A stretch of DNA of 9,568 bases from Anaerolinea thermophila (GTDB lineage Bacteria > Chloroflexota > Anaerolineae > Anaerolineales > DRKV01). This document shows, piece after piece, positions 1-4,934 of the stretch. The translations under genes and the position numbers were made by a program. Every line of letters begins with the position of its first letter. Positions within the stretch are counted from its first letter, which is position 1. The notes beneath the pieces were generated by a model. It was given only the letters and a program-made list of their open reading frames with translations, did not search any database and had not been told where the DNA came from. The stretch spans positions 1 through 9,568 of the forward strand of contig DYKW01000060.1 in assembly GCA_020722405.1 (NCBI GenBank). Reading direction: 5' to 3'.

Positions 1-16
1 TTTCCCGTTCTGTCAT

Positions 17-43
17 CTCAGCGCTCTCTGCGTTCTCGGCGGT
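17..43 (-). repeat. Three 9-bp repeat units at the gltX 3' end
   Basis: Read on the minus strand there are three consecutive 9-mers: ACCGCCGAG, AACGCAGAG and AGCGCTGAG, sharing NNCGCNGAG (the first varies at its start). They resemble the ACGCAGAGA-type low-complexity repeats that recur between genes in many environmental bacterial genomes; that resemblance is from memory. The TGA stop of gltX lies in the third unit, so the repeat codes for the final Arg/Glu-rich residues of the synthetase. A degenerate fourth unit may follow toward position 8. Confidence 0.65.
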
Positions 44-1538
44 AAACAAATACGGCAGCAGTCAGCAGGTCAATGGCGGCTTGCAGGCGTTGTAGCACTA
101 CCTCACGGCCAATGACATCCATCGTCTCGAAAATCGGGGGGCTGGACGGCTGGCCGATGAGCGCTTCGCGCAGGATGTTGAACAAGGAACCGGCCTTGAG
201 ACCTAATTCTTCAGCCAGGGCGCGCACCGGACCTTCCGTCACCTGCGGATCCATACTGGGGAGATCAGAGAGCACTTCGAGCAGGCGGCGGGCAGCGGTT
301 AACGCTTCGGGGGGTGTCATCTTTCGGGGCACGAGCCGCTCTAAGTCCGGTTCGACCTGTTCGGCGAACAGAAAACCCACCAGCGCGGGGCCCTCATCCA
401 GGGTCTTCATGCGCGGCTGGAGCAGGGGAGTCAGTTTGCGCAGTATCTCATCCGAGGGGTGGTATGCGGTGCGCTCAAAGAAGGGGCGCAGGCGGCGCTG
501 CAAGTCATCCAAGGGTAAATTGCGGATGTGCAAACCGTTGAAATGGTCGAGTTTAGAAAAATTGATGGCAGCCGGTGAGGGGTTGAGACGGTTGATGTCA
601 AACTTTTCGATCAAATCCTGCATGGTGAAGAATTCGGTGGCATCGTCATAGGACCAACCCATCAAGGCCACCCAGTTGTTGACACCTTCGGGCAGGTAGC
701 CCAGGTCAGCCAAATCGGTGGTGAAAATGGAGTAGCCATCCTGTGCCAGACTGGCGGCCTCGCGCTTGCTCATCTTGCCTTTGCCACTCGGCTTGAGAAA
801 TACCGATAGGTGAATCCAAACCGGCTGCTGCCAGCCAAAAGCATTGTAAATGTGAACGTGCAGCGGAAAGGTGGGCAACCACTCAGCACCACGCAGGACG
901 TGGGTAATTTTCATCAGGTGGTCATCCACCATAGCGGCCAGGTGATAGAGCGCCAGGCCATCGGATTTCACCAAGATGTAATCGTCCAACTGGTCATTCT
1001 GATAGGTGATGTCACCACGCAGCAGGTCGATGCCGGTAACGCTACCGGTACGCGGCATTTTGAAGCGGATGACATGCGGTTCACCAGCCGCCACACGGGC
1101 CTTGGCTTCGCTCAGTGGGATGTTGCGGCAATGACCATCGTAGCGGGTCGGCTCTCGCCGGGCTTGCTGTTGCTGGCGTACAGCACTCAATCGTTCTGGG
1201 GTGCAAAAACAAGGGTAGGCATGGCCTTTCTCTACCAGTTCCCAAGCGTATTGCCGGTAAATTTCCTTGCGCTCGGACTGGCGATACGGGCCATAGGGGC
1301 CACCAATGTCGGGGCCTTCGTCCCACTGTAAGCCCAGCCAACGCAGGCCATCCATAATTTCCTGCTCGGAGCCAACTTGATAGCGGTTGCGGTCGGTATC
1401 TTCGATGCGCAAGATGAATTGCCCACCACTCTGGCGAGCCATCAGGTAATCGTACAAGGCAGTGCGGGCACCGCCCAAATGCAAACGTCCGGTAGGAGAA
1501 GGGGCAAAGCGTACACGCACGGGTTGGGTTAGAGTCAT
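18..1538 (-). CDS. gltX: Glutamyl-tRNA synthetase (GluRS)
   Basis: This 506-residue class I aminoacyl-tRNA synthetase charges tRNA with glutamate in the cytoplasm, using ATP. The catalytic Rossmann fold is clear: FAPSPTGRLHLGG at residues 11-23 holds the HIGH-type motif (HLGG, 20-23), RIEDTDR is at 44-50, YHLAAMVDD at 198-206, and KMSKR at 255-259 is the KMSKS-type loop. Cys110, Cys112, Tyr133 and Cys137 form a C-x-C...Y-x3-C arrangement like the zinc-binding insertion of some GluRS and Glu-Q-RS proteins. The helical anticodon-binding part follows and ends near SPPIFETMDVIGRE (466-479). The start is firm: GGAGG lies 7 nt upstream of the ATG. The gene lies 20 bp after rodA and is probably co-transcribed with it. 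The last residues (VYRRERRER) are encoded by a 9-bp repeat and look like an acquired tail. Whether the enzyme is discriminating or also charges tRNA-Gln cannot be told from this window. Confidence 0.97.
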   Translation of the reverse strand: MTLTQPVRVRFAPSPTGRLHLGGARTALYDYLMARQSGGQFILRIEDTDRNRYQVGSEQEIMDGLRWLGLQWDEGPDIGGPYGPYRQSERKEIYRQYAWELVEKGHAYPCFCTPERLSAVRQQQQARREPTRYDGHCRNIPLSEAKARVAAGEPHVIRFKMPRTGSVTGIDLLRGDITYQNDQLDDYILVKSDGLALYHLAAMVDDHLMKITHVLRGAEWLPTFPLHVHIYNAFGWQQPVWIHLSVFLKPSGKGKMSKREAASLAQDGYSIFTTDLADLGYLPEGVNNWVALMGWSYDDATEFFTMQDLIEKFDINRLNPSPAAINFSKLDHFNGLHIRNLPLDDLQRRLRPFFERTAYHPSDEILRKLTPLLQPRMKTLDEGPALVGFLFAEQVEPDLERLVPRKMTPPEALTAARRLLEVLSDLPSMDPQVTEGPVRALAEELGLKAGSLFNILREALIGQPSSPPIFETMDVIGREVVLQRLQAAIDLLTAAVFVYRRERRER

Positions 1539-1545
1539 GCAATGT

Positions 1546-1550
1546 CCTCC
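1546..1550 (-). promoter_or_regulatory. gltX ribosome-binding site
   Basis: GGAGG on the minus strand lies 7 bases before the gltX ATG and inside the 20 bp rodA-gltX gap. This strong site lets gltX be translated independently of rodA. Confidence 0.85.
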
Positions 1551-1558
1551 AAGAAGTT

Positions 1559-2716
1559 TCAGGCTTCGAAGTTGAGTTGTTTTTGACGAATGGCAACACT
1601 TTCTACCAGGCCAATGCCCAGCATGGTGGACAGCAAAGAACTGCCACCATAACTGATGAAGGGCAGCGGCAAACCGGTGACGGGGAGAAGTTTCAGGTTC
1701 ATGCCCACGTTCACCATGGCGTGGAAGGTCAACAGGGTGGCTACGCCAATCACCATCAACGCACCGTAGGTATCACTGGCACGACGTGCAATCAACAGAC
1801 AGCGCCAAATGACGAAAAGTAACAATAACGTCACCAGGGTAGTGCCGACGAAACCAAATTCCCCAGCGATGACGGCGTAGATGAAGTCGGTCTGGCGCAC
1901 TTTGAGGAAGCGGGACTGCACTTGTGGGTTCTGCCCATAACCCGCGCCAAACAGGCTACCGGAGCCAATGGTGATGAGCGCCTGTTCTACGTTGAACCCC
2001 TCACCATACCGGGCTTCTTCGTCCGTGAAGATGAAGTTATGCACGCGCCACATCTGATAGGGTTTGATCAAGCCGTCTTCACTCAAACTGTCGGGATTAA
2101 CGATGGCGCCGAAGACCAATGGGACGGTAACCAACAGCAGGAACACGCCACCAACCGCCGTTCCCACCAGGTAGCGTACCGGCAGGCCGCTGCTCCACAG
2201 CATGACAAACCAAATCACAAACAGCACAATGGATGTGCTCAAATCGGGCTGCAAGAGAATCCAGATGGCAATGCCCAGGGTAAGCAGAAAACTGCGCGCA
2301 ATCCACTCCGGGCGATGAATGCGGTGCTGGTTACGGGCGAAAAAACGCGCCAGCGCCATGATGAGCACAATCTTGGCAATCTCCGAGGGTTGGATGAGGA
2401 TGAAACCGACATCAAACCAGCGCGCCGAGCCATAAACAGCCTGCCCAACAGCAAAAAGGACGCCGAGAAGGAGAAAAACTCCAAAATACAGTACCGTGTA
2501 GGTGGCTTCCCACACGTGGTAATCAATCAGGGTGGCAGCAAAGACCATCAACAAGCCCAACAGGGCAAAGATAATCTGCCGACGCACGATATTCAATTCC
2601 AAAAGGTCAATGTTGCCGGCAATGGCAGAGCGAATCATCACCACACCGAAAATAATCAGCAAGATGACACCGGCAAGCAGCCAGAAATCAAAATCTCGCC
2701 AGTTTAAACGTTGCAT
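1559..2716 (-). CDS. rodA: SEDS peptidoglycan glycosyltransferase RodA
   Basis: This 385-residue polytopic membrane protein of the SEDS family polymerises lipid II into glycan strands in partnership with PBP2. About ten hydrophobic segments can be seen. Family motifs are GSARWFDVGFILIQPSEIAK (96-115), QPDLSTS (156-162), GSGSLFGAGYGQ (251-262), RQTDFIYAVIAGEFGFVG (274-291) and LLPVTGLPLPFISYGGSS (343-360). Asp277 in RQTDF aligns with the catalytic aspartate known in RodA. Two small departures from common SEDS sequences are visible: Lys342 where Gly is usual before LxPVTG, and Gly285 where Glu is common (AEE to AGE). RodA is preferred over FtsW because mreBCD and mrdA lie in the same run of genes and no fts or mur gene is present. 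The ribosome-binding site is weak (AGG, 9 nt before the ATG). A heptamer repeat occupies most of the gap between minE and this start. Confidence 0.95.
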   Translation of the reverse strand: MQRLNWRDFDFWLLAGVILLIIFGVVMIRSAIAGNIDLLELNIVRRQIIFALLGLLMVFAATLIDYHVWEATYTVLYFGVFLLLGVLFAVGQAVYGSARWFDVGFILIQPSEIAKIVLIMALARFFARNQHRIHRPEWIARSFLLTLGIAIWILLQPDLSTSIVLFVIWFVMLWSSGLPVRYLVGTAVGGVFLLLVTVPLVFGAIVNPDSLSEDGLIKPYQMWRVHNFIFTDEEARYGEGFNVEQALITIGSGSLFGAGYGQNPQVQSRFLKVRQTDFIYAVIAGEFGFVGTTLVTLLLLFVIWRCLLIARRASDTYGALMVIGVATLLTFHAMVNVGMNLKLLPVTGLPLPFISYGGSSLLSTMLGIGLVESVAIRQKQLNFEA

Positions 2717-2740
2717 AGCAAGATACCTGTAGGTTTATGA

Positions 2741-2782
2741 GTGGAAAGTGAGAAGTGGAAAGTGGGGAGGGGAAAGGGGGAC
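2741..2782. repeat. Six tandem heptamers between minE and rodA
   Basis: On the plus strand the tract reads as six 7-mers: GTGGAAA, GTGAGAA, GTGGAAA, GTGGGGA, GGGGAAA, GGGGGAC. It is almost pure purine and can also be read as three 14-bp units beginning at 2740. It fills most of the 72 bp gap, about 25 to 65 bases upstream of the rodA start, and would be pyrimidine-rich (CU) in the mRNA. It resembles in kind the short tandemly repeated heptamers known from cyanobacteria, but the sequence differs. Copy number could vary between strains. Confidence 0.8.
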
Positions 2783-2788
2783 GATGGC

Positions 2789-3052
2789 CTATTCTTCCCG
2801 CCGCACAGGACGCAGGGGAATATCGGCGATCAGACGTTGTTGCCGGCCATCTCTGGATACATCAATCTGCACCGCCTGAGGGTCGATGTCGATATGGCGC
2901 GAGATGACCTCAATGATTTCATCCTTAAGGGTTTCCAGTTTGGCCGGGCTGAGGTTGGTGCGGTCGTGAACCAACACCAATTGCAAACGTTCCTTGGCCT
3001 GTACAGCACTGGGAGGCTGGCGGCCTAAAAGACGGTCGAGCCATTGCGGCAT
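2789..3052 (-). CDS. minE: Cell division topological specificity factor MinE
   Basis: This 87-residue protein is of normal length for MinE, which stimulates MinD ATPase, displaces MinC and drives pole-to-pole oscillation on the inner membrane. The N-terminal amphipathic stretch MPQWLDRLLG (1-10) fits the membrane-contacting segment. AKERLQLVLVHDRTNLSP (19-36) is the conserved anti-MinCD/MinD-contact region. KDEIIEVISRHIDID (43-57) and the following strands form the dimerising topological-specificity domain, ending in LIADIPLRP (74-82). The gene begins 3 bp after the minD stop, and its AGGAG ribosome-binding site lies inside the last minD codons, so translation is probably coupled. It is followed by the repeat-bearing gap before rodA. 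Confidence 0.96.
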   Translation of the reverse strand: MPQWLDRLLGRQPPSAVQAKERLQLVLVHDRTNLSPAKLETLKDEIIEVISRHIDIDPQAVQIDVSRDGRQQRLIADIPLRPVRREE

Positions 3053-3055
3053 GAT

Positions 3056-3859
3056 TCACTCTCCTGTGGTGCGAAAGAAACGCGCAAGACGGTCGAAGAA
3101 ACCTTTGTTGGCTTCCAAATCCATGAAGGGTACCTTGTGTCCCAACAGGCGCCTGGCGATGTTTTTAAACGCTTTCCCAGCCTGATTGTTACCGTCCATG
3201 GCAACCGGTAGGCCGCGATTCGCGCTGACGACCACCTGCTCATCGTCCGGCACGACGCCGATCAACTCCACCGCCAACAGTTCGAGGACGTCATCGATAT
3301 CGAGCATGTCTCCGCGGCGCACCATCTCCGGTTTGAGACGGTTGATAATCAGACGAGCGGGGCCTTTCTCTTCGGCTTCAATCAAGCCGATGATACGATC
3401 GGCATCACGTACCGCCGAGACTTCCGGGTTGGTAACCACCAGGACGATATCGGCCGGGGCAATGGCGTTGCGAAAGCCGCGTTCAATTCCGGCCGGGGAA
3501 TCCAACAAGATCCAATCTACCTCGGGACGCAATTCGTTGCACAACCGCACCATATCACTTGGGGAGACGGCGCTCTTGTCACGCGTCTGAGCGGCAGGGA
3601 TGAGGTACAGTTCCGGCAAACGCTTATCTCGAATCATCGCTTGCCGCAAGCGGCAGCGCCCTTCGATGACATCCACCAGGTCGTAAACAATGCGGTTTTC
3701 CAACCCCAGGATTACATCCAGGTTGCGCAAACCAATGTCAGCATCAATACATACGACCTTCTGCCCTTCGGTAGCCAATGCGGCGGCCAGGTTGGCCGTT
3801 GCGGTGGTCTTACCGACACCACCTTTGCCAGAGGTTATGGTAACTACGGTTGCGGTCAT
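3056..3859 (-). CDS. minD: Septum site-determining ATPase MinD
   Basis: This 267-residue ParA/MinD-family ATPase recruits MinC to the membrane when bound to ATP and is released by MinE. The deviant Walker A motif GKGGVGKTT spans 11-19, with the signature Lys11 and Lys17. DADIGLRNLD (39-48) is switch I, and DSPAG (120-124) is Walker B/switch II. The C-terminal NKGFFDRLARFFRT (251-264) is an amphipathic membrane-targeting helix. I chose the ATG at 3859 because the protein then begins MTATVVTITSGKGG as is normal for the family, and an AGGA lies 11 nt upstream. The reading frame stays open to an ATG at 3904 and a TTG at 3916, which would add 15 or 19 residues without a visible ribosome-binding site. 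A 264 bp gap separates it from minC, unusually long for this operon, while minE follows after 3 bp. Confidence 0.96.
   Translation of the reverse strand: MTATVVTITSGKGGVGKTTATANLAAALATEGQKVVCIDADIGLRNLDVILGLENRIVYDLVDVIEGRCRLRQAMIRDKRLPELYLIPAAQTRDKSAVSPSDMVRLCNELRPEVDWILLDSPAGIERGFRNAIAPADIVLVVTNPEVSAVRDADRIIGLIEAEEKGPARLIINRLKPEMVRRGDMLDIDDVLELLAVELIGVVPDDEQVVVSANRGLPVAMDGNNQAGKAFKNIARRLLGHKVPFMDLEANKGFFDRLARFFRTTGE
3061..3065 (-). promoter_or_regulatory. minE ribosome-binding site inside the minD end
   Basis: AGGAG on the minus strand overlaps the Gly-Glu codons at the end of minD and lies 8 bases before the minE ATG, linking translation of the two genes. Confidence 0.8.
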
Positions 3860-3870
3860 AAAATCTCGTT

Positions 3871-3874
3871 TCCT
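3871..3874 (-). promoter_or_regulatory. Ribosome-binding site supporting the minD start
   Basis: AGGA on the minus strand lies 11 bases before the ATG at 3859. Spacing is a little long, but the upstream alternatives at 3904 and 3916 have nothing comparable. Confidence 0.55.
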
Positions 3875-3987
3875 ATCTTCTACTCCAGACACGTTGCGTG
3901 TCATTTTCGAGGCCAACAGCCCAATATTCAGGATGATTCAAATTTGCGAGAAAGAATGTAACCTGACTACCTGGCTTTAAAAATTCA

Positions 3988-4061
3988 TCCACAGATGATG
4001 CAGATTGGAGAAAAAAATCGGCGACATCGTACCCGCAGGGTAAATCTGTGTTCTCTGTGGA
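3988..4061. repeat. Imperfect inverted repeat of CCACAGAT type
   Basis: The left arm (3988-4006) begins TCCACAGATGATGCAGATT, and the right arm (4043-4061) is AATCTGTGTTCTCTGTGGA. The arms match at 15 of 19 positions as an inverted repeat around a 36-base centre that contains a run of seven A. Weak pairing continues outward to about 3981 and 4068. The arms resemble the TCCACAGAT...AATCTGTGGA elements seen scattered between genes in Chloroflexota and other environmental genomes (from memory). It could fold in the minC-minD transcript. Confidence 0.65.
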
Positions 4062-4123
4062 CAAGTTTAGCCGTTTTGCGTTGTGTAGCGACATCATGTC
4101 ATCGTACGCAGGATGAGCGACAC

Positions 4124-4804
4124 TCAATGGGCATCCCAGTCACGAATGACGATGGCGCCGTCTACAATTTGGGCACATGACGGGACGGCTTTGCCGCGCC
4201 GCCGGTGGAGCGTGGTGATTACCTGGCTAGCAATGCGCAACTGGGTGGGGAACAATTCCAACGCGCACACCATGGCCTCTTCGTCACCTTGCGCGCCGGC
4301 GTGTACCATGCCACGCAGACGTCCCCACACAATCACATGCCCACCAGCGATAATTTCGGCACCCGGGTTGACATCCCCAATCACTACAATGTGACCGGTA
4401 TTCTCCAAACGATAGCCGGAGCGCAGCGTGCGCTTCACCAGCATGGTCTGCTCGCCACTTTCCAGACGGGTGTCCAACCTGGCAATGCGCCGTTCAGGCA
4501 GTGGGCGGGAAATGCGCGTTGCCAACCCCAGATTTTGGGCGGTCTCCTGCGTTTTAGGTGAATCGCTCAAAACAGCCCACAAAGTCAACCCGCGTTCCGA
4601 AATCTCATCCCGCAAACGGCCCAACTGCACCGGACGCAAGGGTTGGTTGCCGATCGAAAGCGCTAGACGCGCGCCTTGCAAAAAATCAGATTGCTCATCC
4701 AAGTAAGCCAACAACGCCTCACGCTGGGTTTCCCAGGAAGCCTCACCTACCGTCACCAACAAACCATCGCGAATGCCTTTAATCTCAACTTTAGGGAGCG
4801 TCAT
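4124..4804 (-). CDS. minC: Septum site-determining protein MinC
   Basis: This 226-residue FtsZ-assembly inhibitor is brought to the membrane by MinD. Residues 1 to about 105 form a diverged MinC_N domain, which acts on FtsZ. A polar linker with many arginines follows (about 100-115). The C-terminal beta-helix domain is unmistakable: RTLRSGYRL (125-133), GHIVVIGDVNPGAEIIAGGH (137-156), VWGRLRGMVHAGAQGD (159-174) and FPTQLRIA (185-192). This C-terminal half mediates dimerisation and MinD binding. The start ATG has a GAGG about 12 nt upstream, slightly far. It lies 130 bp downstream of mrdA, and that gap holds a repeat-like element and an AT-rich stretch, so minC could have its own promoter. Another 264 bp separates it from minD. 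Confidence 0.95.
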   Translation of the reverse strand: MTLPKVEIKGIRDGLLVTVGEASWETQREALLAYLDEQSDFLQGARLALSIGNQPLRPVQLGRLRDEISERGLTLWAVLSDSPKTQETAQNLGLATRISRPLPERRIARLDTRLESGEQTMLVKRTLRSGYRLENTGHIVVIGDVNPGAEIIAGGHVIVWGRLRGMVHAGAQGDEEAMVCALELFPTQLRIASQVITTLHRRRGKAVPSCAQIVDGAIVIRDWDAH

Positions 4805-4934
4805 TTAGAGCACGAACCTCATCATCCTGACGTTGAACTTGTTTCATTTTAACACGAAGCCATAAAAAAGGACATTACGGCTGCATTGCGAGGAAGAGCC
4901 ATCTCTGCGACTTCGAGACGCCACGATGGCAATC
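4805..4934. other. 130 bp gap between mrdA and minC
   Basis: The half next to mrdA is the ATTGCGAGG-type element (4883-4934). The half next to minC is AT-rich and contains, on the minus strand, a T-run (4863-4868) and TAAAAT (near 4851), which looks like a -10 box but has no matching -35. No gene fits here. A promoter for the min genes is possible but not shown. Confidence 0.5.
4883..4934. repeat. ATTGCGAGG...GGCAATCT dispersed-type element
   Basis: The plus strand runs GCATTGCGAGG at 4883-4893 to ATGGCAATCT at the right end, with short inverted ends ATTGC (4885-4889) and GCAAT (4929-4933). Elements of the form CATTGCGAGG...GGCAATCT are recognisable, from memory, as recurrent small repeats in many bacterial genomes. 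It ends immediately beside the mrdA TAA stop codon (4935-4937). It may fold in the 3' part of the mrdA message. Confidence 0.6.

Larger units (their letters stand above)
3860..4123. other. 264 bp gap between minC and minD
   Basis: This is the longest non-coding stretch in the window. It contains the imperfect palindrome at 3988-4061 and the minD ribosome-binding site. An open frame of 84 codons crosses most of it on the minus strand, but it has no ribosome-binding site and its composition follows the repeat, so I do not call it a gene. AT-rich patches near 3940-3985 could carry an internal promoter for minD, minE and rodA. No pair of -35/-10 boxes is good enough to call. Confidence 0.6.

Noticed and set aside
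1922..2707. 261-codon plus-strand open frame opposite rodA
   Set aside because: It is the antisense of a strongly conserved SEDS gene. Its product is Gln/Asn/His-rich with no family motif, as expected of a shadow.
3860..3916. Upstream extension of minD to ATG 3904 or TTG 3916
   Set aside because: The extra residues do not resemble MinD N-termini and no ribosome-binding site precedes either codon. The family normally starts a few residues before the Walker A motif.
3986..4063. Replication origin suggested by two DnaA-box-like sequences
   Set aside because: There are only two imperfect boxes, they coincide with the arms of a repeat, and no dnaA, dnaN or AT-rich unwinding region is present.
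3873..4127. 84-codon minus-strand open frame in the minC-minD gap, starting TTG at the minC stop
   Set aside because: It has no ribosome-binding site and a rare start, runs through the palindromic repeat into the minD 5' end, and shows no recognisable domain.
4860..4905. Possible intrinsic terminator after mrdA (GGCT...AGCC stem, then T-run on the minus strand)
   Set aside because: The stem is only four pairs with a 14-base loop and the T-run begins about nine bases later, so it does not fit a normal terminator.
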